Assembly: GCA_963698395.1 (NCBI GenBank)
Contig: CAVOQQ010000008.1
Span: forward strand, 620,001-684,000
Length of the DNA: 64,000 nucleotides
Source: JBBQUN01 sp963698395
Lineage (GTDB): Bacteria; Actinomycetota; Acidimicrobiia; Acidimicrobiales; SZUA-35
Direction: 5' to 3'
The translations under genes were made by a program, and so were the position numbers. The notes beneath the pieces were generated by a model. It was not told the DNA's origin, did no database searches, and saw only the letters and a program-made list of their open reading frames with translations. Every line of letters begins with the position of its first letter. The first letter of the stretch is position 1. Shown piece after piece: positions 32,933 through 43,993 of this stretch.

Positions 32933-33727
32933 GTGAACGAAGCGAACGGCGGACATTGGTTCGAGGCGCTGGCCGAGCACATGGGCCCGGCCTATCTGCG
33001 CTACAGCTTCACCAAGGGGACCGCACAAGAGGTCGACACGCTGATCGAACTGCTCGGGCTCCGACCCGGCGATCGAGTGCTCGACGTCGGTTGCGGCCCG
33101 GGCCGCCATGCACTGACGTTGGCGGAACGAGGCATGCGAGTCGTTGGGGTCGACATCGCCGAGCGTTTCGTCCACCTCGGCAACGAGGCCGCGGCCACCG
33201 CCGGGCTCGCCGACCGAGCCATCTTCGTGACGGGAGACGCCCGCCGTCTTGGCTTCGATGGCCAATTCGACGCGGCGATCTCGCTCTGTCAGGGAGCGTT
33301 CGGCCTCGCCGGTGGTGTCGGCGCCATCGACCAGCTCCCCGGACGTGAGCTCGACGAATCGATTCTCGGCGGCATTGCGCGGGCGCTGCGGCCGGGTGGC
33401 GTCGCCGCGGTCTCGGCCTTCTCGGCGTATTTCCAGCTGCGTTATCTCGAAGATGTCGACACCTTCGATGCTCGTCGCGGGGTGAACCACGAGAGCACCG
33501 AGGTTCGCAATGCAGCGGGGGTGGCCATGCCCGCCGATCTCTGGACCACCTGCTTCACGCCTCGCGAGCTGCGACTGCTTGCCAGGATCGTGGGCCTGGA
33601 TCCCGCGGCGATCTACGGCGTCACCCCGGGTTCCTACGGGCCGCACGAACCCAGTACCGAGTGCCCCGAGTTCCTCCTCGTCGCCCGTCGGCCCGGGTCG
33701 AGCGACGATTTGGCCGAAGCGACCTGA
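32933..33727 (+). CDS. SAM-dependent methyltransferase
   Basis: 264 residues. Class I fold with motif I VLDVGCGPGRHALTLAERG, an acidic residue in VVGVDIAERFVHL, and motif post-I GDARRLGFDGQFDAAISL. A segment LRPGGVAAVSAFSAYFQLRY follows. The substrate is not predictable; the type is common among small-molecule and cofactor methyltransferases. GTG start 5 bases after polA. Confidence 0.82.
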   Translation: MNEANGGHWFEALAEHMGPAYLRYSFTKGTAQEVDTLIELLGLRPGDRVLDVGCGPGRHALTLAERGMRVVGVDIAERFVHLGNEAAATAGLADRAIFVTGDARRLGFDGQFDAAISLCQGAFGLAGGVGAIDQLPGRELDESILGGIARALRPGGVAAVSAFSAYFQLRYLEDVDTFDARRGVNHESTEVRNAAGVAMPADLWTTCFTPRELRLLARIVGLDPAAIYGVTPGSYGPHEPSTECPEFLLVARRPGSSDDLAEAT

Positions 33728-33847
33728 TCGGGTGTCCTCACTGCTAGCTTGGGGCACGGTCGGGATGGTCCCGCCCTCTTCGCCGACTTCGCTTCGCCCG
33801 CCAGCGATCCGATTCGGTGCCGAGTTCCACGAAAGTACCCCTACTCC

Positions 33848-35311
33848 GTGTCCCCTAGTGATCTGTCCCCTAGTGATCTGTCCCCCAGCGATCTGTCCCC
33901 CAGCGCAGTGCCGGCCAGCGAAGCCCCGGCCGCCGTCGTCGAGGCCGCCGAAGCGCCGCTGACCGACGCTGCCTCCGCCGAGATGCCAGCAGAAACCGCC
34001 GGCGCCTACGTGCCGCGTCAGATCGTCGAGAACGACCTCGTCGGTTCGCTCGATGATGCCTACACCAACTCGATGGTGTCGGTCGAAGATGGCCAGATGG
34101 TCACCGGCACGATCGTTCGTGTCGACCGCGACGAGGTCCTCCTCGACATCGGCTACAAGAGCGAAGGCGTCATCCCGTCTCGCGAGCTGTCCATCCGCAA
34201 TCACGTCGACCCCTCCGAGGTCGTCAACGTGGGCGACGAGGTCGAAGCCCTCGTGCTGCAGAAGGAAGACAAAGAGGGCCGTCTCGTGCTCTCGAAGAAG
34301 CGGGCGCAGTACGAACGTGCCTGGGGAACGATCGAGTCGATCAAGGAGCGCGAAGGCGTCGTCTCCGGACCGGTCATCGAAGTCGTCAAGGGCGGCCTCA
34401 TCATCGACATCGGCCTTCGTGGCTTCCTGCCGGCCTCACTGGTCGAGCTCCGTCGAGTGCGCGACCTCCAGCCGTACGTGGGCAAGACCCTCGAGGCGAA
34501 GATCATCGAACTCGACAAGAACCGCAACAACGTCGTGTTGAGCCGCCGGGCCTTCCTGGAGGAGACCCAGAAGGAACAGCGCGAAGACTTCCTCACCAAT
34601 CTGCAGCCCGGCGAGGTCCGCAGCGGTGTGGTCTCCTCCGTCGTCAACTTCGGCGCCTTCGTCGACCTCGGCGGCATGGACGGCCTCATCCACGTGTCGG
34701 AACTGTCGTGGAAGCACGTCGATCATCCCGGCTCCGTCGTCGCCGTCGGCGACGAGGTCACCGTGCAGGTGCTCGAGGTCGACCTCGACCGCGAACGCAT
34801 CAGCCTGTCGCTCAAGGCCACCCAGCAGGACCCGTGGCAGGAATTCGCCTCCACCCATCGTGTGGGCGAACTCGTCTACGGCCGTGTCACCAAGCTGGTG
34901 CCGTTCGGTTCGTTCGTCCAGGTGGGCGACGGCATCGAGGGTCTGGTGCACATCTCGGAGATGTCGGCGCACCACGTCGATCTGCCCGAGCAGGTCGTGA
35001 CGCCGGGCGAAGAGCTCTGGGTCAAGATCATCGACATCGATCTCCAGCGTCGCCGGATCAGCTTGTCGATCAAGCAGGCCGCCGAGGGTGGTGTCGTGGC
35101 TGCGGAGTACCAGGAGCACTTCGGCGAGCATGCCTTCGACGAAGAGGGCAACTACATCGGCCCGACCGAGGTCGACCCGGCCACCGAGGCCGCCTGGGCC
35201 GAGTACTACGAGAACCTCGAAGGCGGTGGCGAAACCGCCGCCCCCGAGAGCCCAGCAGCCGAAGCCGCCGACGAGGCTCCTGCTGCCGACGAGGTCACCG
35301 ACCTGGCTTGA
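33848..35311 (+). CDS. rpsA: Ribosomal protein S1 with repeat-bearing N-terminus
   Basis: About 487 residues. Four S1 OB-fold domains, approximately residues 78-150 (VTGTIVRVDRDEVLLDIGYK), 167-232 (GPVIEVVKGGLIIDIGLRG), 254-323 (RSGVVSSVVNFGAFVDLGGMDGLIHVSEL region) and 341-410 (YGRVTKLVPFGSFVQVGDG). An acidic Ala/Glu-rich C-terminal tail follows. It recruits mRNA to the ribosome. The GTG at 33848 includes three SPSDL pentapeptides from a 15-bp repeat; the ATG at 33983 (MPAETAGAYVPRQIV) would omit them and is a serious alternative, because neither start has a clear Shine-Dalgarno. Confidence 0.93.
   Translation: MSPSDLSPSDLSPSDLSPSAVPASEAPAAVVEAAEAPLTDAASAEMPAETAGAYVPRQIVENDLVGSLDDAYTNSMVSVEDGQMVTGTIVRVDRDEVLLDIGYKSEGVIPSRELSIRNHVDPSEVVNVGDEVEALVLQKEDKEGRLVLSKKRAQYERAWGTIESIKEREGVVSGPVIEVVKGGLIIDIGLRGFLPASLVELRRVRDLQPYVGKTLEAKIIELDKNRNNVVLSRRAFLEETQKEQREDFLTNLQPGEVRSGVVSSVVNFGAFVDLGGMDGLIHVSELSWKHVDHPGSVVAVGDEVTVQVLEVDLDRERISLSLKATQQDPWQEFASTHRVGELVYGRVTKLVPFGSFVQVGDGIEGLVHISEMSAHHVDLPEQVVTPGEELWVKIIDIDLQRRRISLSIKQAAEGGVVAAEYQEHFGEHAFDEEGNYIGPTEVDPATEAAWAEYYENLEGGGETAAPESPAAEAADEAPAADEVTDLA
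33851..33910 (+). repeat. 15-bp tandem repeat, 4 copies, at rpsA 5' end
   Basis: Unit TCCCCTAGTGATCTG. Copies 1-2 are identical, copy 3 has two changes and copy 4 has diverged at its 3' end. In frame with rpsA it encodes SPSDL. If the later ATG is the true start, the repeat is leader RNA instead. Confidence 0.92.
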
Positions 35312-35338
35312 CCCGAAACATGATCAGATCTTGATCTG

Positions 35339-35374
35339 GCCGATGGCCGCCTCCGTCAGGGGGCGGCCATCGGC
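35339..35374 (+). terminator. Strong hairpin after rpsA
   Basis: GCCGATGGCCGCC pairs perfectly with GGCGGCCATCGGC (13 bp, 10-base loop), 28 bases after the rpsA stop. No U tract. A shorter palindrome CAGATC-TT-GATCTG (35325-35338) precedes it. It separates rpsA from the pilus operon, which starts 140 bases on. Confidence 0.7.
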
Positions 35375-35513
35375 CGCGCCTGGGCCCGGAGAGACCACGA
35401 TGACGAAAATTCTTTCCGACGATCACTAAGTACGCGGGCGATCTTGGCCGACATGAGATCTGAGCAATCGGGTATCGGATGATCCGCATCCGGCAAGTCA
35501 CCAGGAGCGTGTC

Positions 35514-36407
35514 GTGAACTCACGGCGAACAATCATTCTTATCGTCGCAGTGGTCGTCGGTGCTGTCGCATCGTTTGGCCTGCTGAATTATGTGCGAGGT
35601 CTCGAGACCGAAGCGCAGAAAGACGCCGAGCTGGCTGAGGTCTGGGTCGTCAATCAGCTGATTCCGAGAGGGACGCCGGGCGAGACCGCCATCACGGGTG
35701 ACTTCATCGTGAAGCAGCAGGTGCCCGTGCAGTTCAAGCCGAGCACGGCCATCACCGATCCGACCGTCGAGTTGGCCAAGCTGGTGGCCGTCGCCGACCT
35801 GGCGCCGAACTCGACCCTCGTCAACGGCAACTTCGTGACTCCCGGTGTGATCACCACCGGTATCACCGACCGCCTCGAGGAACGCGACATGGTGACCTTC
35901 ACGATGTCACTCGACCAGGTTGCCGGTGCCGCCTACATGATCCAGCCCGGTGACTTCGTCAACATCCTCCAGGTCGTTGGCGACAACAAGGACGACGCCA
36001 CGGACCAGGCCGTACCTGCTGCCGACGGCACGATCGCCACGCCGACGGACACGAGCAGCAGCCCATACTCGCAGCAGGTTCGCTACGTCTATCAGATGGC
36101 CGAAGTGCTGGCGATCGACAAGACCCTGCCCGCCGATCTCGGCGAAGCCGTGCCGGCCGACGGAGCCACCACCGCCGGAAACCTCGGCATGATCACGCTC
36201 GCCGTGCCGCCCGAGGCCGTGCAGTTGCTGCTTGCGGTCGACCCGACCACCTTCTACCTGTCGCTCGTGCCGTCGACCTACGTGCCGAAGGCGCTGCCGG
36301 TCCCGTCCTATGACGACCTGCTCCCCGGTGAGGACGACACGAAGCTGACCCCGTACTGGGCCGTCGAGAAGACCGAAGACGAGACCACCGACGGTGGGAC
36401 CGAGTGA
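35514..36407 (+). CDS. cpaB: Tad pilus assembly protein CpaB/RcpC
   Basis: 297 residues. One N-terminal membrane helix (RRTIILIVAVVVGAVASFGLL), then a periplasm-side SAF domain (VWVVNQLIPRGTPGETAITG, then LAPNSTLVNGNFV) and the RcpC domain (MVTFTMSLDQVAGAAYMIQPGDFVNIL). GTG start with AGGAG 6 bases before. In monoderm actinobacteria it is thought to act outside the membrane during pilus assembly, although no outer-membrane secretin exists. First gene of the Tad unit. Confidence 0.88.
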   Translation: MNSRRTIILIVAVVVGAVASFGLLNYVRGLETEAQKDAELAEVWVVNQLIPRGTPGETAITGDFIVKQQVPVQFKPSTAITDPTVELAKLVAVADLAPNSTLVNGNFVTPGVITTGITDRLEERDMVTFTMSLDQVAGAAYMIQPGDFVNILQVVGDNKDDATDQAVPAADGTIATPTDTSSSPYSQQVRYVYQMAEVLAIDKTLPADLGEAVPADGATTAGNLGMITLAVPPEAVQLLLAVDPTTFYLSLVPSTYVPKALPVPSYDDLLPGEDDTKLTPYWAVEKTEDETTDGGTE

Positions 36408-36438
36408 TTCGGAACGTTCGAGAGACACAGGAGCTGAC

Positions 36439-37752
36439 ATGGCTGAGCTAGAAGACTTCTCGAACTTCCGTTTCGAGGACTTCGAGAACGAAGGATCAAC
36501 CGAGACGATCACCGAGGAGCCCGTCGGCAGCGACATTCGACTGCCGAACGGGGCGGCGCTCGCCGTCGTCGACGCCGATCAGGCCGTGCGTGACTATCTG
36601 GCTTCGCAGCTGGGCGAAGGCCTGGCGACGGTCGCCTCGCTGGTCGACCTGGAACACCGATTCGGCCTCGGCCCCATCGTGGTCATCCTCGGCCCGTCCT
36701 GCGTCGATCCCACCGACTTGGCCATGGTCGAGCGTTGGAGCCGCACGAACCCCGAGGTGGGTTGCGTGTTGGTCACCAGCGAGCTGACGACCACCCTGTT
36801 GCACACGGCGCTGCGTGCCGGCGTCAAGGACGTCATTCCTGCACCGATCGATCAGATGCAGCTCGTCGACACCGTCGCCCGAGTCGCCGAAGGTCTTTCG
36901 GTGCGACCAGGACCTGCTCTCGGTGGCATCCCCGAAGGTGACTTCCTGGAGCCGCTCGAGGGCGACCCCGGCCGGGTCATCTCCGTCTTCTCGACCAAGG
37001 GCGGTTCCGGCAAGTCGGTGACCGCAACGAACGTCGCCTGCGCGCTGGCGCAGATGTCGGATCGTCCGGTCGCTCTCATCGACGGACACCTCCAGTTCGG
37101 CGACGTCTCGGTGATGCTCAAACTCCAGCCGCAACACACCATCGTCGATGCCGTGTCGCAGATCGACAAACTCGACCCGAGCATGCTGCAACAGCTCATG
37201 ACCGTCCATCAGCCGACCGGCATGATGGTGCTACCCGCACCGCTCGAGCCGACGTTCGCCGATCAGATCAGCGGCGAGCAGATGGTTCGCCTCATCGCGA
37301 TGCTCAAGACGTTCGTCGGGCATGTCGTGGTCGATCTTCCCGCCATCTTCAACGACGTGGTGATCAGCATGCTCGAGGCGAGCGACGACATCCTGCTCGT
37401 CGCCGGTCTCGACATTCCGAACATCAAGAACGTGAAGATCGGACTCAGCACCCTCTCGCTGTTGAACATTCCGAAGGAGCACCTGCATTTGGTGCTCAAC
37501 CGAGCGGACTCTCGAGTCAAGCTCGACGTCGGTGAGGTCGAGAAGACGCTCCAGTTGCACGCCATCGCGCATGTGCCTTCCGACGTCGTGGTCCCGATCT
37601 CGGTGAACAAGGGCAGCCCCGTGGTGCTGTCGGCGAGCAAGTCGGGCGTCGCCCGCGAATTCGAAAAGCTGGCGGCCCTCTTCCTCGACGGAACGAGTGT
37701 TGCCCCAGTCGCCGAGTCCTCTTCGGGCCGGCGCCGATTCTTTGGTTCTTGA
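36439..37752 (+). CDS. tadZ: Tad pilus localisation ATPase TadZ/CpaE
   Basis: 437 residues. An N-terminal receiver-like domain (ALAVVDADQAVRDYLASQLG, with GAVKD-like sheet/loop elements) lacks the usual phosphorylation set. It is followed by a MinD/ParA-type ATPase with the deviant Walker A VFSTKGGSGKSVTATNVACA, switch I LIDGHLQFGDVSVML, and the Walker B-like VVVDLPAIFND. It polarises or seeds the pilus machine. ATG at 36439 behind CAGGAG. Acidic N-terminus (MAELEDFSNFRFEDFENEG). Confidence 0.9.
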   Translation: MAELEDFSNFRFEDFENEGSTETITEEPVGSDIRLPNGAALAVVDADQAVRDYLASQLGEGLATVASLVDLEHRFGLGPIVVILGPSCVDPTDLAMVERWSRTNPEVGCVLVTSELTTTLLHTALRAGVKDVIPAPIDQMQLVDTVARVAEGLSVRPGPALGGIPEGDFLEPLEGDPGRVISVFSTKGGSGKSVTATNVACALAQMSDRPVALIDGHLQFGDVSVMLKLQPQHTIVDAVSQIDKLDPSMLQQLMTVHQPTGMMVLPAPLEPTFADQISGEQMVRLIAMLKTFVGHVVVDLPAIFNDVVISMLEASDDILLVAGLDIPNIKNVKIGLSTLSLLNIPKEHLHLVLNRADSRVKLDVGEVEKTLQLHAIAHVPSDVVVPISVNKGSPVVLSASKSGVAREFEKLAALFLDGTSVAPVAESSSGRRRFFGS

Positions 37753-37771
37753 ACAGGAGCGGTGGTAGAGC

Positions 37772-39145
<1,374 letters not shown>

Positions 39146-39149
<4 letters not shown>

Positions 39150-41093
39150 CCATGTCCGCCGTCAGAGCATCGAGAAGGGGGCTGTCCCTGGTGGGGCTCC
39201 TCGCTCTCGTCCTTGCGATGTTGGCCCCGGCTGCGTCTGCTCAGGACGAGACGCCGACGGGGCCTGCCGTCCTCATCGCCAACGCGATCGACGCAACCGA
39301 GCCGATCACCGAGGCCATGCTGCTCGCCGACACGTACGACGCGGGCATCGACGACGTCACCGTCACCGTCGACGATCAGTCGGTGGCGGTCGACTCGGTG
39401 CAGCGGGCAACGGCTGCGGGCCGTGAGTTCGAGATCGTCTACGTGCTCGACTCCAGCAACCGTCTTGCTCGGGGCGACGCATTCGACGAGATCGCGCGCC
39501 GCTGTCGTGCGCTCCATCGAGTCGCTGCCTTCGGGTACCACGATCTCGGTGGTCGACGCCGGCGACACCGCCGTCTTGCGAGCCGAGTCGACCGCCAACA
39601 AGGCGGAGGCCATCAAGGCCATCGACGCCATGCAGATGTCCGGAGGGTCGAAGCTGTTCAACGGTCTCGATCGAGCCGCTGCGCTGATCGACCCGACCAG
39701 TGACCGAATCAGCACGATCGTCGTCTTCTCCGGGGGCGCCGACACCGGTTCGACCGCTCAGCCCGAGCAGATCCGCAGTGTGCTGATCGGCTCCGAGGCC
39801 CAGCTGATCTCGGTGCGCTACCAGGGCGGCGAACCCGCCCTCGACGACATCGTCACCAAGACCGGTGGGCTGACCCTCGGCGTCGAGTCCGAGTCCGAGG
39901 TCGCAGAGGTCATGGATCGTGCGCTCGTCGCCGCAAGCGACCGCCTTCTGGTCCGCTACGAAGGCTCGATCGACGCCACTCGGATCATCAATACCACCGT
40001 CGCGGCGGGTGCCGCCTCGTCGTCCTACTCGCACGCCGGCGGTATCAAGCTGACCAAGCCGGTCAGCTTCCCGCCCCGTGAGATCGTGGAGCCGTCCGGA
40101 TTCGCGTTCTTCCGGAGCGACATCGGACTGTACGTGGCGCTCGGGCTGGCATTCGCTGCCATCGGCCTCGGCGTCTTCTCACTCGGCTCACTGTTCGCCG
40201 GCGGCGAAACCTCGCTCGAGGGCCTCATCTCTCGCTACTCGGGCGACTCGCTCGGCGACGAGCTCGGTGAAGAAGAGTCGGCCATCGTGCAAACCGCCCT
40301 GGTTCGGCGAGCGGTCGAGATGTCGGAGACCTTCGCCGAAGACCGAGGTTTCCTCGTCAAGGTCGAGGAGATGCTCGAGCGGGCGAAGGTGCCGCTGCGA
40401 CCCGGCGAGGCCATGGGCCTCTGGGCCGTCGGCATTCTCGTCTCGGGTGCCTTCGGCATGGTGCTCGCCGGTGGTCTGATCGGCGGACTCCTCTTCGGTG
40501 TCATGGGTGGGTTCCTGCAGCTCTTCGTCCTTCGGTTCAAGGCCAAGCGACGCATGCGCCAGTTCGAGCAGCAACTGCCCGATGCCCTCCAGCTGCTCGC
40601 CGGCACCCTGCGAGCGGGTTACTCGCTGCCGCAGGGCCTCGAGGCCGTATCACACGAGATCTCCGATCCGATGGGCTTCGAGCTTCGACGAGTGATGACC
40701 GAGGCTCGCCTCGGTCGTGAGCTCGAGGATGCGCTCGCCGCCGCAGCCGATCGACTCTCGAGCCCGGACTTTGCGTGGGCCGTGATGGCCATCGCCATCC
40801 AACGAGAGGTCGGCGGCAACTTGAACGAGTTGCTCATGACCGTCTCGGACACCATGGTCCAGCGTGAACGACTCAAGGGCGAGGTCGCTGCCCTCACCGC
40901 CGAGGGCAAGGCTTCGACCGTGCTGCTCGGCGGCATGCCGCCCGGGCTTGCACTCGTGATGTACATCATGAACAAGGAGTACATGAGCCTGCTGTTCACC
41001 GAGACCCTCGGCAAGATCATGCTGGGCGGCGGTGTCCTGCTCATGGCGATCGGAATGGCCTGGATGAAGAAGGTGATGACGATCAATGTCTGA
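39146..41093 (+). CDS. tadB: vWA-TadB fusion, inner-membrane platform, +1 frameshift near 39494
   Basis: About 648 residues once one base near 39494 is removed. A signal peptide (SLVGLLALVLAMLAPAASAQ) precedes a von Willebrand A-like domain (VYVLDSSNRLARGDAFDEI, TIVVFSGGADTGS). Its MIDAS is incomplete: DxSxN, and no Asp at the second motif. A membrane helix follows near residue 315 (LYVALGLAFAAIGLGVFSL), then a standard TadB/T2SSF domain (MLERAKVPLRPGEAMGLWAVG, ALQLLAGTLRAGYSLPQGLEA, IAIQREVGGNLNELL). The vWA domain would face outside and the F domain the cytoplasm. It overlaps tadC by 8 bases. Confidence 0.88.
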
Positions 41094-42030
41094 GCTCATC
41101 GGAAGTATCAATCCCATCATCTTGGTGGCGATGCTCGGCGTCGGCATCGGGCTCGTGCTCTACGCCGTGCTCACCCAGGCCGAGGAGAAGTCCTCGCTCC
41201 GAGCCACGTTGCGCCAGCTCGACGACTACGAGCAGGTCGAAGACGTTCGCGAGCAGGAACTGCTCGCACCGCTGACCGAGCGCCTGTTCGGCCCGGTGGC
41301 CGAGTTCCTGTCGAAAGCAGGCTCCCGCTTCAATCCGCCCGAGTACGTCGAGTCCGTGCGGAAGAAGCACCTCACCGCCGGAATCAGCAGCCCCGATGCG
41401 ATCGAGCGATTCCTCGCCACCCGTATCCTCGGCTTCGTCTTCATTCCACTGTGGTTCCTCTTCATGCTGGTGTTCAACCCGCTCAACCTCAGCGGCTGGA
41501 AGATGCTCGCCATGCTCGGTCTGGGTGCGATGGTCGGAGCACTCGGACCGATCTCGCAGCTCAACAAGAAGGTCGAAGCTCGCCAGAAGGAGATCCAGCG
41601 CTCACTTCCCGACACGATGGACCTTCTGGTCATCTCGGTGGAAGCAGGTCTCGGCTTCGAGCAGGCGCTCGATCGAGTGATCGTGAACGTGCCGGGCGCT
41701 CTTTCCGACGAGTTCTCTCGTGTCCTCGGTGAGAGCCGCGCCGGCTCGAGCCGATCCGATGCGCTTCGAGCGATGGACGTCCGATGCGACTCGCCCGAGG
41801 TCCGATCCTTCGTGCTCGCCATGATCCAGGCCGACACCTTCGGTGTGAGTATCGGGCGTGTGCTTCGTTCGCAGGCCGACGAGATGCGCATCAAGCGTCG
41901 CCAACGGGCTCAGGAGATGGCGCAGAAGGCGCCGGTGAAGATGCTGATCCCGATGGTGTTCTGTATCTTCCCCGCACTCTTCGTCGTGGTGCTCGGTCCG
42001 GCCATCATCAACATCTCGAAGGCGTTCTAG
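41086..42030 (+). CDS. tadC: Tad pilus inner-membrane protein TadC
   Basis: 314 residues. A first membrane helix (IILVAMLGVGIGLVLYAVL), two more near 120-160, the F domain (RSLPDTMDLLVISVEAGLGFEQALDRVI, SFVLAMIQADTFGVSIGRVL), and a final helix (IPMVFCIFPALFVVVLGPAI). Pairs with TadB as the platform for the TadA ATPase. It starts inside the end of tadB. Confidence 0.9.
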   Translation: MSELIGSINPIILVAMLGVGIGLVLYAVLTQAEEKSSLRATLRQLDDYEQVEDVREQELLAPLTERLFGPVAEFLSKAGSRFNPPEYVESVRKKHLTAGISSPDAIERFLATRILGFVFIPLWFLFMLVFNPLNLSGWKMLAMLGLGAMVGALGPISQLNKKVEARQKEIQRSLPDTMDLLVISVEAGLGFEQALDRVIVNVPGALSDEFSRVLGESRAGSSRSDALRAMDVRCDSPEVRSFVLAMIQADTFGVSIGRVLRSQADEMRIKRRQRAQEMAQKAPVKMLIPMVFCIFPALFVVVLGPAIINISKAF

Positions 42031-42132
42031 TCCGTTCGAGGCACCGGCTGCTCGCCGGCCCGTGCCCGAAGACGACACCGGAGGACGACAACGCCAGAGG
42101 GCGATCAACGCCTGAGGAAGAACCGGGGAACC

Positions 42133-43650
42133 GTGGCTGTCTCGACGCCAGAACGCACGCTCACCACATCGACACCGACATCGGCGGTGACCGAGAACCA
42201 CCAACGGTCGGCCGGACGATCAGACCCGTCGCCGTCACGACGGGCAGGCGGGCTGTCGCTCGGAACGGCACTGGGTTGGATCACCGCGCTCGCCGGATTC
42301 ATCATCGGCAGCCGCGTGATCGACGACAACAGTTTCCTCACCCATCTGGCGAACGGCCGTGAGGCACTGGCCAACGGTGCGGTTCCTCGAGTCGACCCCT
42401 ACTCGTTCACCGCAGCCGGGCAGGGTGTCACGGTGCAGAGCTGGCTGATGACCGTCGTCTATGCATGGCTCACCGACCATGTCGGGGGTTGGTCGGTTCG
42501 GTTGGTCATCGGCGGTCTCACCGGGTTGCTCGGCGCAGCGATCTGGCGCCTGACCTCGGCCATCGAGACCCTCGTGCCTCGACTGGCTCTCGCCGGCATG
42601 GTGATCGGAACCGGCGCCTTCATGTGGGGGCCGCGACCATCGGTCATCGGCCTGCTCGGACTGGCTGCCGTCCTCCTGGTCCACCAACGGGTGCTCCCCA
42701 TGTGGTCGCTGTTGCCGGTGATGTGGATCTGGGTGAACTCGCACGGCTCGTTTCCGCTTGCCGGTGTCGCAATCGCCTGCTTCGGTCTCGGGCACGTGCT
42801 CGATGAGCGAGCGATGCCGGCGCACGAGCTGCGAGTCGGTGCCTGGCTCACGGCCGGGACACTGCTCGGGGCCATCAATCCGCTTGGGCTCGAGCTGCTC
42901 TGGTTCCCCGTGCACCTGATGGGGCGGCGTGAGGCGCTGGTTGGCGTGGCCGAGTGGTCGCCTCCGGTATTCGACGAACCGCTCGGACTGCTCCTCGTCG
43001 CCATGGTGGTCCTGCACGTGTTCGCCGCAGTCCAAGGGGCGCGCTGGAAGCATCTCCTGCCCGGCGCCGCCTTTCTCTTCATCTCCGTACTGGCGGTTCG
43101 CAATCTGGCGCCCGCTTCGCTGATCGTTGCGGCGGCGCTCGCGCCGCATCTCCAGATGCGAGGATCACTGGTGGCCGATCTCCGCGGCCTCCTGCCGAAG
43201 GCACTCACTGCGGTCGCCGTTGCGGCCGGGGCGATCGTTGCCTTCACGATCCCACGACAGGACGCCTTCTCGACCGAGGCGTACCCGGTCGCCTCGATCG
43301 ATTGGCTCGAAGCCCGTGATCTCGTCGCCAATCCCGACGTCCATCTCGTGCACCGGGACACGGTCGGCAACTATCTCGAGTTCCGGTTCGGGAACGAGGC
43401 GTCGGTCTTCGTCGACGATCGATTCGACTTCTATCCGACCGACGTACTCGACGATCATCGTGACCTCTTCTTCGGCGGCGACTACCGAGACATCCTCGAT
43501 CGACACCGCGCCGACGTCGTTCTCTGGGAAGAGGACACCGGCTTCGCTCGCTGGCTCGAGGAGGCCCCCGACTGGGGCATCGACCGACGTGCGGACGGCT
43601 GGATGATCGCCTGTCGGCTCGGCAGCGACGCTGCCGTTCGCTGCGAGTGA
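42133..43650 (+). CDS. Polytopic membrane protein, GT-C-like, unknown
   Basis: 505 residues from the GTG at 42133 (GGGGAA 4 bases before). A Ser/Thr/Pro-rich cytoplasmic N-terminus, then about nine or ten membrane helices (from SLGTALGWITALAGFIIG to LTAVAVAAGAIVAF), with a DDNSFLTHLANGR segment after the first helix. A soluble C-terminal domain of about 125 residues follows (SIDWLEARDLVANPDVHLVH, VFVDDRFDFYPTDVLDDH). The arrangement resembles GT-C glycosyltransferases or PMT-like proteins, where an acidic motif follows the first helix, but no family signature is certain. Its place between tadC and the pilins suggests pilin or envelope glycosylation; that is inference. Confidence 0.75.
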   Translation: MAVSTPERTLTTSTPTSAVTENHQRSAGRSDPSPSRRAGGLSLGTALGWITALAGFIIGSRVIDDNSFLTHLANGREALANGAVPRVDPYSFTAAGQGVTVQSWLMTVVYAWLTDHVGGWSVRLVIGGLTGLLGAAIWRLTSAIETLVPRLALAGMVIGTGAFMWGPRPSVIGLLGLAAVLLVHQRVLPMWSLLPVMWIWVNSHGSFPLAGVAIACFGLGHVLDERAMPAHELRVGAWLTAGTLLGAINPLGLELLWFPVHLMGRREALVGVAEWSPPVFDEPLGLLLVAMVVLHVFAAVQGARWKHLLPGAAFLFISVLAVRNLAPASLIVAAALAPHLQMRGSLVADLRGLLPKALTAVAVAAGAIVAFTIPRQDAFSTEAYPVASIDWLEARDLVANPDVHLVHRDTVGNYLEFRFGNEASVFVDDRFDFYPTDVLDDHRDLFFGGDYRDILDRHRADVVLWEEDTGFARWLEEAPDWGIDRRADGWMIACRLGSDAAVRCE

Positions 43651-43739
43651 AGCCCAGACGCCGAGCTCGTCACCACTCGCCGTGGCGTCGCTCGGTCCGT
43701 AACCGACGCTGACTCGTTCCGTCTCCGGATTCGGTCGCC

Positions 43740-43782
43740 GAGCGCCGACACCGACGGTTCGACCGGTGTCCACTCGGCGCTC
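43740..43782. terminator. Hairpin in the 43651-43993 gap
   Basis: GAGCGCCGA pairs with TCGGCGCTC (9 bp), enclosing a second stem CACCG/CGGTG. It lies 90 bases after the membrane-protein stop and probably terminates the Tad transcript. The 343-base gap contains no plausible gene: this hairpin, a 15-bp repeat array and a 25-bp imperfect repeat (43936-43985) are all that is seen. Confidence 0.6.
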
Positions 43783-43807
43783 TGCGTCGCCGAATGGCCG
43801 ACAAGGA

Positions 43808-43867
43808 GCAGAGCCGGCAAGAGCAGAGCAGGCAAGGGCAGAGCAGGCAAGGGCAGAGCAGGCAAGG
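43808..43867. repeat. 15-bp tandem repeat, 4 copies, intergenic
   Basis: Unit GCAGAGCAGGCAAGG (the first copy differs at two positions), four contiguous copies, then a decayed fifth. It lies between the convergent Tad operon and pilin gene, outside any supported reading frame. Same unit length as the in-frame repeats elsewhere in the window. Confidence 0.92.
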
Positions 43868-43993
43868 GCAGAGCAGAGCAAGGGAAAGCCGGTAAGAGAA
43901 AAGCGAGGAAGGCGAGAGCTGGAAGCTCCCGCCTTGCTCGGTGTTCTTGTCATGAGCCGAAGCTCGGTGTTGTCGTGAGCCGAGGATGGCTGG

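Noticed and set aside
43165..43953. Long open frame antisense to the GT-C-like membrane protein, with ALACSALACSALAC-like repeats
   Set aside because: It runs antisense through a well-supported gene and its repeat part is the intergenic 15-bp array; the protein has no domain pattern. High-GC DNA gives many such antisense frames.
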